The position numbers and the translations under genes are program-made. This document shows, one piece after another, positions 7,851 through 15,155 of a stretch of DNA of 38,462 nt (its first letter is position 1; each line of letters begins with the position of its first letter). The stretch is from CAYRTD01 sp964426915 (GTDB lineage: Bacteria > Bacteroidota > Bacteroidia > Bacteroidales > GCA-2748055): the NCBI GenBank assembly GCA_964426915.1, contig CAYRTD010000022.1, forward strand, positions 1 through 38,462, read 5' to 3'. The notes below the pieces were generated by a model, which did not search any database, was not told the origin of the DNA, and saw nothing but the letters and a program-made list of their open reading frames with translations.

Positions 7851-8768
7851 ATGAAGATCTTAGTCGCAACAGAAAAACCTTTTTCCAAAATTGCAGTAGA
7901 TAAAATCCGGGAAGTAGTGAGGGATTCGGGTAATGAGTTTTCATTGCTTGAAAAGTATTCCGGACACCAGGAACTCGTAAATAGTGTCAAAGATGCTGAT
8001 GCCCTGATCGTCAGAAGTGATAATGTGGATGCTGAAGTATTAAATGCAGCCACTAAACTGAAAATAGTGGTCAGGGCAGGAGCGGGTTATGATAATATTG
8101 ACCTGGATGCTGCATCTGATAAGGATATCGTTGTTATGAATACTCCCGGCCAGAATTCGAATGCTGTTGCTGAACTTGCTTTTGGAATGATGCTTTATAT
8201 GAATAGAAACGGATTCACTCCGGGAACAGGTACGGAATTAAGAGGTAAAAAACTGGGTATTCATGCCTATGGGTATGTTGGGAGGATCGTAGCTTTGATC
8301 GCTAAAGGATTTGGCATGAAGGTCTATGCTTTCGATCCCTTTATTGATAAGATCTATATCGAAAATGACGGTGTGAAATCTGAATCCAGTGCACAGGATC
8401 TTTATAAAAAATGTGAATATGTGTCCGTTCATATTCCTGCTAACGAAAAAACCAGGCTATCGATAAATTATGACTTATTAAAATTAATGCCTGTGGGCGC
8501 TACCTTAATTAATACGGCACGCAAGGAAGTAATAGATGAGGATTCTTTACTGAAGATGTTCCAGGTACGGGAAGATTTTCGCTATCTGTCGGATATAGCA
8601 CCTGATTGCAGAGGGGAAATTGAAAAAGATTATTCTGGAAGATATTTCTTTACCCCGAAAAAAATGGGAGCTCAGACCGCAGAGGCAAATCTGAATGCCG
8701 GACTTGCTGCTGCGAACCAGATAGTTAAGTTTTTTACTGAAGGAGATACAAAGTATAAAGTGAACTGA
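7851..8768 (+). CDS. serA: D-3-phosphoglycerate dehydrogenase, short form without ACT domain
   Basis: 305 residues, a D-2-hydroxyacid dehydrogenase placed directly after serC, so it should oxidise 3-phosphoglycerate to 3-phosphohydroxypyruvate. It has the substrate-domain RAGAGYDNIDLDAA (75-88), a Rossmann turn AYGYVG (139-144) in which the first glycine of GxGxxG is alanine, and NTARKEVIDE (221-230) with the conserved arginine. The C-terminal regulatory ACT domain of longer SerA forms is absent, so allosteric serine inhibition through it is not expected. The usual catalytic histidine (PHxGAxT) is a lysine here (PKKMGAQT, K271). A lysine at this position has been described in the short-form enzyme of Entamoeba and relatives in Bacteroidales. 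Assignment rests on family plus operon context. Confidence 0.9.
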   Translation: MKILVATEKPFSKIAVDKIREVVRDSGNEFSLLEKYSGHQELVNSVKDADALIVRSDNVDAEVLNAATKLKIVVRAGAGYDNIDLDAASDKDIVVMNTPGQNSNAVAELAFGMMLYMNRNGFTPGTGTELRGKKLGIHAYGYVGRIVALIAKGFGMKVYAFDPFIDKIYIENDGVKSESSAQDLYKKCEYVSVHIPANEKTRLSINYDLLKLMPVGATLINTARKEVIDEDSLLKMFQVREDFRYLSDIAPDCRGEIEKDYSGRYFFTPKKMGAQTAEANLNAGLAAANQIVKFFTEGDTKYKVN

Positions 8769-8787
8769 TTTAATCAGAAAGGTAAAT

Positions 8788-10035
8788 ATGGCTGTTATAA
8801 AATCATTCAAGGGGTACAGACCCCAAAAAGAATACGTACGTGAAATCGCATCCCGGCCCTATGATGTGCTTAATTCGGAGGAAGCAAGAGAAGAAGTAAA
8901 AGGAAACCCGCATTCATTTCTTCATGTGGTAAAACCGGAAGTAGACTTGCCCCAAGGTGTTGATCTGCACTCAGAAGGGGTATATAAGAAAGCTAAGGAA
9001 AACCTTGACAATTTGATAGAGGAAGGGATGTTCCGTCAGGACGAGGAACCTGCTCTTTACATTTATGCCCAGACAATGTTTGGCAAAACCCAGTACGGTA
9101 TTGTCGGTTGTGCGGCAGTGGAAGATTATATGAATGGTGTAATAAAAAAGCATGAGCTTACCCGTCCTGATAAGGAAGAAGACAGAATGAATCATATCAG
9201 GCTTACGAATTTTAATGCGGAGCCAGTATTTTTTTCATATCCCGATCATGCTGGACTTGATGCAATTGTTCAAAAAGTCGTGAAGGAAAAACCTGAATAT
9301 GATTTCACCACTGAAGATGGTGTTGGTCATCATTTCTGGGTGATAAATGATAAAGATATTATCCAATCGATTGAGGAAATATTTGATAAGGATATCAGGT
9401 ATACTTATGTTGCCGATGGTCATCACCGGACAGCTGCCGCCGCACTTGTGGGGAGCGAACGTAAAAAACAAAACCCTGATCACAATGGAGAGGAGGAATA
9501 CAATTTTTTCCTTGCAGTACATTTTCCTGCAAGCCAACTAACCATCATTGATTATAATCGGGTTGTAAAGGATTTAAACGGACTCTCATCTGAAGAATTC
9601 CTCAGCCGTCTGGAGAAGAATTTTATCGTTGAAGAAAAAGGAGAAGACATTTATAAACCCTGTTGTATTCATAATTTCTCCATGTATATGGAAGGAAAAT
9701 GGTATTCTCTTTCAGCAAAAGAACATACTTACGATGATGATGACCCGATACGCAGTCTGGATGTAACAGTCCTGTCAGAAACTATTCTGGCCCCCGTTCT
9801 GGATATAAAAGATCTGAGGAAATCAACCCGGATTGACTTTGTTGGCGGAATACGTGGTCTTGATGAACTGGAGAGAAGGGTAGACAGCGGGGAAATGAAA
9901 GTTGCCTTTGCACTGTATCCGGTATCCATGAAACAGTTGATGGATATTGCCGATACCGGTAATATTATGCCCCCGAAAACAACATGGTTTGAGCCGAAAC
10001 TCAGAAGCGGTCTGGTAATACATTCTCTGGATTAG
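8788..10035 (+). CDS. DUF1015 family protein, linked to serine biosynthesis
   Basis: 415 residues spanning the DUF1015 family. The N-terminus (FKGYRPQKE..IASRPYDVLN) and KHELTRPDKEEDR (121-134) are family hallmarks. ADGHHRTAAA (209-218) resembles the (D/E)GHHR phosphate/nucleotide loop of ParB/sulfiredoxin-fold enzymes, including the free serine kinases SerK and SbnI; that resemblance is my inference. It starts 19 bases after serA and is the third gene of the unit. No serB phosphoserine phosphatase is present in the cluster, so a role at the phosphoserine/serine step is plausible but unproven. No signal peptide or membrane segment is seen, so it should be cytoplasmic. Confidence 0.85.
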   Translation: MAVIKSFKGYRPQKEYVREIASRPYDVLNSEEAREEVKGNPHSFLHVVKPEVDLPQGVDLHSEGVYKKAKENLDNLIEEGMFRQDEEPALYIYAQTMFGKTQYGIVGCAAVEDYMNGVIKKHELTRPDKEEDRMNHIRLTNFNAEPVFFSYPDHAGLDAIVQKVVKEKPEYDFTTEDGVGHHFWVINDKDIIQSIEEIFDKDIRYTYVADGHHRTAAAALVGSERKKQNPDHNGEEEYNFFLAVHFPASQLTIIDYNRVVKDLNGLSSEEFLSRLEKNFIVEEKGEDIYKPCCIHNFSMYMEGKWYSLSAKEHTYDDDDPIRSLDVTVLSETILAPVLDIKDLRKSTRIDFVGGIRGLDELERRVDSGEMKVAFALYPVSMKQLMDIADTGNIMPPKTTWFEPKLRSGLVIHSLD

Positions 10036-10100
10036 CCGTAACAGCACCTTTTCTAAAAAAATTATGCCCTGCAAACATAGACGTATCGCAATCCCGGTTA

Positions 10101-10310
10101 TCGGAACATAATGTTCAAGATCAAGGCGCGCAACCACGTGATAACGAGCTTCGCAACCGCACGCTGCCGCTGAAGCTTTAGCGTAGGCGCCTAAAGCTTC
10201 AGCGACACGCGGTTGCAGCAACGCAGAACCGAGTGATAACGAGCTCACGAATACCGCTGAAATTTAACACTGAATGAGTATTTTGGACATTATGGACAGA
10301 CACTATTTAG
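10101..10310 (+). repeat. Composite intergenic repeat, copy 2
   Basis: This copy fills most of the gap between convergent DUF1015 and mdh. The left end is degenerate (TCGGAACATAATGTTCAAGA, then TCAAGGC) and the right end (10284-10310) carries TTGGACATTATGGACAGACA with a final TATTTAG. Inside is a two-level cruciform: perfect 13-bp arms GCTGAAGCTTTAG (10169-10181) / CTAAAGCTTCAGC (10191-10203), enclosed by GCAACCGC (10153-10160) / GCGGTTGC (10209-10216). The unit GTGATAACGAGCT occurs twice (10138-10150 and 10233-10245). Bases 10201-10245 are identical to 1-45. Nothing else is seen in the 10036-10358 gap. Confidence 0.75.
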
Positions 10311-10358
10311 GAGTAGACTCTGATATTAGGCTTAACACAGAATCGCGTGAAACGATCC

Positions 10359-11294
10359 TTACCAGAGATTCAATGTGTTGAGAAATTCTATATTTTGTCT
10401 TACACTGTTGGCTGAAATTTCAACGAGTTCTCTCTCGGTATCATTAAGCTCAATTTCCAGTATGTCTTCAATCCCGCCTTTTCCAAGTTTTACGGGTACT
10501 CCGAAAAACATGTCGGTAAGTCCATATTCCCCTTCAAGATATGCTGAGCAGGGGAAATAACGTTTCTGATTACGGGCTATAGCTTCAACCATTCTGGCAG
10601 TGGCATAACCGGGAGCATACCAGGCCGACTTTCCCATAAGGTTTACAAGTTCACCACCGCCTTGCCGTGTGCGGGTTATGATTTCTTCGATTTTCTCTGC
10701 ACTGAGTATCTGGTCAACAGGCACACCGGTTAAGGTAGTGTATCTTGCCAGGGGAACCATGTCGTCTCCATGGCCGCCCAGGGTTATGGCCTGTATATCT
10801 TTAACGGAACACTCAAGAGCATTTGCAAGAAATGCCTTGTACCTTGCAGTATCCAATAATCCGGCCATCCCCATCACCTTCTCTGCAGGAATGCCTGCGG
10901 CCTTATATGCTACATAAGACATGGCATCAAGTGGATTTGAAACAACAATAAGGATGGCATCCGGAGAATATTCAATGATATTTTCCGTAACCGATTTAAC
11001 AATATTGGCATTGGCTGTAATAAGATCGTCACGACTCATGCCGGGTTTTCTTGCCAGGCCTGAGGTAATTATAACGACCGACGATCCCGCAGTAGCGGAA
11101 TAGTCATCTGTAACACCAATTGTTTGGGTGTCGAAAAGTGCCAGGGGCCCCATTTGCCTTATGTCTAGTGATTTGCCTTCAGCCAACCCTTTAATTACAT
11201 CGAGAAGTACAACCGAATTTCCAACCTCTTTCTCTGCAAGGATGTTTGCGGCGGTGGCGCCGACATTCCCTGCTCCAACAACAGTTATTTTCAT
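10359..11294 (-). CDS. mdh: Malate dehydrogenase (NAD, LDH-like type)
   Basis: 311 residues. It interconverts malate and oxaloacetate with NAD(H) in the cytoplasm. The Rossmann motif is GAGNVG (7-12), with the NAD-selecting acidic residue D32. The active-site loop ARKPGMSR (81-88) places arginines R82 and R88 as in malate (not lactate) enzymes. R151 in LLDTARYKA and the catalytic histidine H175 in GGHGDDMV complete the site. Length fits the 310-residue LDH-like MDH group. It is a single gene, convergent with DUF1015 and divergent from yggS. Its stop lies about 50 bases inside the repeat-filled gap rather than in the repeat itself. With pyk, ppdK and pckA further on, it belongs to the C3/C4 node. 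Confidence 0.95.
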   Translation of the reverse strand: MKITVVGAGNVGATAANILAEKEVGNSVVLLDVIKGLAEGKSLDIRQMGPLALFDTQTIGVTDDYSATAGSSVVIITSGLARKPGMSRDDLITANANIVKSVTENIIEYSPDAILIVVSNPLDAMSYVAYKAAGIPAEKVMGMAGLLDTARYKAFLANALECSVKDIQAITLGGHGDDMVPLARYTTLTGVPVDQILSAEKIEEIITRTRQGGGELVNLMGKSAWYAPGYATARMVEAIARNQKRYFPCSAYLEGEYGLTDMFFGVPVKLGKGGIEDILEIELNDTERELVEISANSVRQNIEFLNTLNLW

Positions 11295-11501
11295 GTGTTT
11301 CTTAGCATTTTTAGAAATGCAATATTAGTCAAATATTTTAATATTTGGCGATGATTTCACCGAAAGTCCTAATGGTCATTTATGACAGGTTCCGGGTAGA
11401 TCGAATGGTAACATTTCGCTCTACCCCGACTCAATAAAGTCTGTCTATATAGTGTTGTCATATTATCGCTCCCCCTTTCCCCTTCTTTCCAAGTTTTTTA
11501 C

Positions 11502-11509
11502 TAAATTTG
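11502..11509 (+). promoter_or_regulatory. Putative -7 box of the yggS unit
   Basis: A perfect TAAATTTG ending four bases before the yggS ATG. If used, transcription would begin at or next to the start codon, giving a leaderless or nearly leaderless message. Confidence 0.45.
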
Positions 11510-11513
11510 AATC

Positions 11514-12188
11514 ATGTCTGAAACAGCTAATAGATATAAGGAATTTATAGAAGAGATCCCTGATCATGTAAAACTTGTTGCAGTATCAAAAACAAAACCG
11601 GTAAATGATATCCTTCAGCTTTATGATATTGGACACAGAGTGTTTGGGGAAAATAAAGTCCAGGAACTTACAGGGAAATACGAATCTCTTCCGAAAGACA
11701 TACAATGGCACATGGTGGGACATCTTCAGCGAAATAAAGTAAAATATGTTGCACCCTTTGTTTCCATGATCCATTCAGTTGACAGTATGAAATTATTGAA
11801 TACAATAGAAAAAGAGGGAAGAAAGAATGAAAAGAAAATTGATTGCCTGCTTCAGGTGCATATTGCCAGTGAGGAGACAAAATTTGGTTTTTCTGAAGAG
11901 GAATTAGCCGAACTAATGAAAGATATAGATCCCGGAGCTTATCCCCATGTCGGTATCAGGGGCTTAATGGGAATGGCTACCTTTACCGAAGATATGAATA
12001 AAATCCGTGGAGAATTCAGAAAGCTGAAAACTTTTTATGATAGGATCCGTTCTTCCCATGCAAATGAATTCCCGGAATTTATAGAGTTGAGCATGGGAAT
12101 GTCAAATGATTATAAAATTGCAGTTGAAGAGGGCTCAACCATGATCCGGATAGGTAGCAATATATTTGGAGAACGTAATTATCACTAA
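11514..12188 (+). CDS. YggS-type PLP homeostasis protein
   Basis: 224 residues, the single-domain alanine-racemase-like TIM barrel of the YggS/YBL036c/PROSC family. It binds pyridoxal phosphate and buffers its level rather than catalysing a known reaction. The PLP lysine is K26 in LVAVSKTKP. Other signatures are FGENKVQEL, WHMVGHLQRNK, HSVDS, the GIRGLMGMA loop, LSMGMSNDY and the C-terminal GSTMIRIGSNIFGER. The length is normal. The following dihydroorotate-dehydrogenase-like gene starts ten bases downstream, so the pair is likely one unit. The E. coli symbol yggS is not applied because naming varies among phyla. Confidence 0.92.
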   Translation: MSETANRYKEFIEEIPDHVKLVAVSKTKPVNDILQLYDIGHRVFGENKVQELTGKYESLPKDIQWHMVGHLQRNKVKYVAPFVSMIHSVDSMKLLNTIEKEGRKNEKKIDCLLQVHIASEETKFGFSEEELAELMKDIDPGAYPHVGIRGLMGMATFTEDMNKIRGEFRKLKTFYDRIRSSHANEFPEFIELSMGMSNDYKIAVEEGSTMIRIGSNIFGERNYH

Positions 12189-12198
12189 AATAAGTAAT

Positions 12199-13176
12199 AT
12201 GGCAAAACTACATGTTGAATATGCCGGTTTAAAGCTAAGAAATCCTATTATTATCAGTAGCTCCGGCCTTACCAGTTCTATCGATAGAATTAAAAAGCTT
12301 GATAATCTTGGTGCCGGGGCAATAGTATTAAAATCACTTTTTGAAGAACAAATTAAGTTTGAAAGCGGAAAACTTACAGAAGGTACAGACTATCCGGAAG
12401 CTTACGATTATGTGAAAAATTACACGCGGGATAATTCTTTGTCTGAATATCTAAGCCTGATCAGAGAAGCCAAGAAAGCCGTGCATATTCCGGTAATCGC
12501 CAGTATCAATTGTGTATCTGCCGGTGAATGGCTTGATTTTGCCAAAAAAATTGAAGATGCGGGTGCCGATGCCCTTGAGGTGAATATCTTTTATATGCCA
12601 AATGACAAAAACCGGGAATCTAAACGATATGAAGAAGTTTATTTCAACATTCTTTCAAAAGTTAAAGAGCTGATCAGTATTCCCCTGATTTTTAAAATTG
12701 GCGCTCACTTTACAAATCCCACCCATTTTGTTAATCAGCTATACTACAGAAAGGCGGATGCCGTTGTTCTTTTTAATCGTTTTTATGCCCCAGATATCGA
12801 TCTCAATGAAATGAGCTTTACCAGTGCAGATGTTTTAAGTTCTCCTTCAGATTTAAGAAATACCTTTCGCTGGGTTGGCATAATTTCTTCCGAAGTGGAT
12901 AAATTGCATCTTTCTGCTTCCACAGGTGTTCATTCCGGTGAGGCTGCAGTGAAACTATTGCTGGCAGGGGCACAGACTGTGCAGGTATGCTCTGTGTTGT
13001 ATAAAAATGGAATTGAATATCTTACCGAGATAATCGATAAACTTGAATCATGGATGCTGAAGAAAAATTATAAAACCATTGATGATTTCAGAGGAAAAAT
13101 GAATTACTCGAATATAAAAGACCCTTCTGTGTACGAAAGAGCACAATTTATGAAGTATTTTTCAAATCTTACCTGA
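12199..13176 (+). CDS. Dihydroorotate dehydrogenase-like FMN protein
   Basis: About 325 residues from the ATG at 12199, chosen because MAKLHVEYAGLKLRNPII matches the family N-terminus and starts just after the yggS stop. It is a TIM-barrel protein related to class 1 dihydroorotate dehydrogenases, with the N-terminal LRNPIIISSSGLT, a C-terminal STGVHSGEAAVKLLLAGA phosphate-binding loop and VQVCSVLY. The class 1A catalytic cysteine loop (N-x-S-C-P-N) is replaced by NIFYMPN (129-135), with no cysteine. It may therefore bind FMN but act on another substrate, or serve another oxidoreductase role. It should not be named pyrD on this evidence. Its 3' side faces the third composite repeat and a convergent HEAT-like gene. 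Confidence 0.8.
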   Translation: MAKLHVEYAGLKLRNPIIISSSGLTSSIDRIKKLDNLGAGAIVLKSLFEEQIKFESGKLTEGTDYPEAYDYVKNYTRDNSLSEYLSLIREAKKAVHIPVIASINCVSAGEWLDFAKKIEDAGADALEVNIFYMPNDKNRESKRYEEVYFNILSKVKELISIPLIFKIGAHFTNPTHFVNQLYYRKADAVVLFNRFYAPDIDLNEMSFTSADVLSSPSDLRNTFRWVGIISSEVDKLHLSASTGVHSGEAAVKLLLAGAQTVQVCSVLYKNGIEYLTEIIDKLESWMLKKNYKTIDDFRGKMNYSNIKDPSVYERAQFMKYFSNLT

Positions 13177-13227
13177 TAAATGAGAACTTCCGGCACAGAT
13201 TTCAGATCTTGAGTCTTTTTGGAAGGA

Positions 13228-13375
13228 GCCGGAAAAATGAGAGTTTATTCGTGACCGCGTTCGCGAAAAGCTTTAGGCGCGCAAAAATTTTAAACCGCAG
13301 TATACTAGCGTATATGAGGATTTAAAATTTTTGCAGCAACGCAGATATCGGACATTATGGACAGACTCTAATTAG
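13228..13375 (+). repeat. Composite intergenic repeat, copy 3
   Basis: The right end at 13349-13375 reads CGGACATTATGGACAGACTC then TAATTAG. Upstream lies the same AT-rich hairpin as in copy 4: GCAAAAATTTTAAA (13281-13294) / TTTAAAATTTTTGC (13321-13334), 14-bp perfect arms and a 26-base loop. Further left are a GCCGGAAAAA module half (13228-13237) shared with copy 1b, and GTGACCGCGTTCGC (13251-13264), which is copy 1a's module in the opposite orientation. A left end is not clear; a very degenerate version may sit at 13198-13214. The first 21 bases of the HEAT gene's 3' end lie inside this element. Confidence 0.7.
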
Positions 13376-13870
13376 TGTCTTTAATTCTTTGATAAGAGCT
13401 TTCTTGTCCTCATGTATATCAGATCTCTCAAGGTCGATTTTGTTCATGAGGCTTTCGCGTTCACCGTTTTCCAGTTCATTAATATTACTTTCCACAACGG
13501 TAAATGCCTCAAAAGACGAGCTATAGTCTTTTTTCAGGACAATATCAATGAAGTACTCCAAATATTTTGAATAATTGAGTCCATTCTGCCAGCAGGCACT
13601 AATGAGCTTATCAAAAAAAACTTCCTCTTCATACTTTGGAAGGACTTTCATAAACACCTCAACTGATGATTGTTCATTAAGGTCATTAAGAAAACTGATA
13701 ATAGCAGATGCGACCTCTTCACCATAATTGCCTTTTAGCAAAGATATGACTTCCGGGATGATTGCATTACTGCCGGTTTTTCTCAAATCGTTAAGACTTT
13801 GCAATATGATATCCTCTCTTCCTGTTCTGAGTTTTTTGATCCACTCTTTATCACTTTGACTTTGTCTCAT
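13355..13870 (-). CDS. HEAT-like helical repeat protein, unknown function
   Basis: 171 residues, no signal peptide, predicted almost wholly alpha-helical. Paired helices such as LQSLNDLRKTGSNAIIPEVISLL and EEVASAIISFLNDLNEQSSVEVFMKVL are HEAT/armadillo-like, giving a small scaffold protein for the cytoplasm. It follows the TPR gene on the same strand after a 61-base gap. The last residues (about LIRVCP) and the TAA stop are encoded by the right end of the composite repeat, so the native C-terminus may have been replaced when the repeat inserted. A TAGTTTTG box at 13872-13879 is too close to the ATG to be a sensible promoter. I cannot assign a function. Confidence 0.75.
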   Translation of the reverse strand: MRQSQSDKEWIKKLRTGREDIILQSLNDLRKTGSNAIIPEVISLLKGNYGEEVASAIISFLNDLNEQSSVEVFMKVLPKYEEEVFFDKLISACWQNGLNYSKYLEYFIDIVLKKDYSSSFEAFTVVESNINELENGERESLMNKIDLERSDIHEDKKALIKELKTLIRVCP

Positions 13871-13931
13871 ACAAAACTATGGCTAAGGTTTCTGTTATTT
13901 TAAAAATATTCTGATGTTCAGGAAACGGAAT

Positions 13932-15155
13932 TTATTTACAATACTTATCAATCTGATTAAAGGCTTCTTTCTTTCCGAACCGGAAGGCTTTACGAAAACA
14001 GTAACAGGCATGATCCTGATCTCCCTGTTTTACAGCTATGAGTCCTTTTATGTAATAAGCATCGGGATTACGGGGATCCAGATCCAGGGCCATGGATAGG
14101 TCATTGTCTGCATATTTATAGGTTCTGGAATTGTAATAACTTTCGCCGCGCGCAATGTAATATTCGGCTTTTGTTTTGTTTAAGTCCAGTGCGCGGTTAA
14201 GGCTTCTGAGGGCGCGAAGATAATCACCTGATTCCATATGGATCTTTCCATAAAGATACCAGGCATGATCGTCCGATGGAAAATATTCAAGGTAGAATTG
14301 CATGTTTTCCATGGCCTCATCATAATTTCCATTTCTACTAAAAGTCATGGCCTTTTTGGTATAGAGGCCGAACGATGAGGGATCATATTTCAGTGCTTGC
14401 TCAAAGTCTTCTGCTGCCTGGCTGAAGTTTTTAAGTCTGTAATTAACTGCGCCACGCAATGCGTATAAAGAAGAATTTCTTCTGTCGCCATTTATGGCCT
14501 TATTAAGATCACGAAGTGCAGGTCCATCATTGCCCATCTGAATATAAACTTCAGCTCTTTTAGCGCGAAGGGGTGATTCTCTGTAATTTTTTTTCATCCC
14601 TTCACTAAGAAGATTAATCGCTTCTATAAAATCTTCCGAATTGATGAGGTAGTCAGCTTCAGAAATTAACTCGTCAAATCCCGAATAATATTTACTCTCC
14701 TTCCAGAATTTAAGCCATTCTTTATGGTTCTCGAAACGGCTGAGATCCTCGTCAAGCAATACCGTACTTTCAGATTTCTTATAGTTGGACCGAAGATGAA
14801 TATCGAGATATTCAAGTGTTTTTTCTATGTGGTTTTGCCTTGCAAAAGTTTTAGCCAGCATATAGGATGCAATTCCGGTTTGCAATTTTTCTGCCTCCAG
14901 GAAGTCTGAAATGGCTTCCCTGTAGTTTCCTTTTTGAAAATATACAAGTCCGGAGTAATACCATACCCATGCATTTTTTTCATCCAATCCCTTACTAATG
15001 GTGAAAGATATCAGAGCCGAATCATACATTTCTTGCTGATAACTGGCCAACCCCCTCAGATAATTATCTCCGGGTGACTTCTGTCCATTGATTACCTGCG
15101 GGAAAATCAATATTATAAATATGATTCTTTTAATATTAGAATTCTCCTTCCACAT
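13932..15155 (-). CDS. Exported TPR-repeat protein
   Basis: About 407 residues from the ATG at 15155. That start is favoured by AAAGGAG six bases upstream and by a signal peptide right after it (RIIFIILIFPQVINGQ); an in-frame ATG at 15194 would add 13 residues. The rest is an array of roughly ten TPRs with signatures such as AWVWYYSGLVYFQKGNYREA, ALRDLNKAINGDRRN and DAYYIKGLIAVKQGDQDHA. It overlaps the end of the CHU_C gene by 20 bases on the same strand, so it is probably translated from the same message. Location and context suggest a periplasmic helper for the large surface protein upstream, but this is inference. Confidence 0.82.
   Translation of the reverse strand: MWKENSNIKRIIFIILIFPQVINGQKSPGDNYLRGLASYQQEMYDSALISFTISKGLDEKNAWVWYYSGLVYFQKGNYREAISDFLEAEKLQTGIASYMLAKTFARQNHIEKTLEYLDIHLRSNYKKSESTVLLDEDLSRFENHKEWLKFWKESKYYSGFDELISEADYLINSEDFIEAINLLSEGMKKNYRESPLRAKRAEVYIQMGNDGPALRDLNKAINGDRRNSSLYALRGAVNYRLKNFSQAAEDFEQALKYDPSSFGLYTKKAMTFSRNGNYDEAMENMQFYLEYFPSDDHAWYLYGKIHMESGDYLRALRSLNRALDLNKTKAEYYIARGESYYNSRTYKYADNDLSMALDLDPRNPDAYYIKGLIAVKQGDQDHACYCFRKAFRFGKKEAFNQIDKYCK

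Noticed and set aside
9823..10248. Minus-strand open frame across the DUF1015 3' end and the repeat.
   Set aside because: It is made of antisense DUF1015 and repeat palindromes, and resembles no protein family.
11395..11455. Possible remnant of the composite repeat in the mdh-yggS gap (reverse strand ACACTATATAG ... GAGTCGGG).
   Set aside because: Only short, gapped similarity to the ends is visible and no hairpin core is present; it could be chance in a divergent promoter region.
13872..13879. TAGTTTTG on the minus strand as promoter of the HEAT-like gene.
   Set aside because: It matches TAnnTTTG but ends one base from the ATG, so transcription would start inside the gene with no later good start codon.
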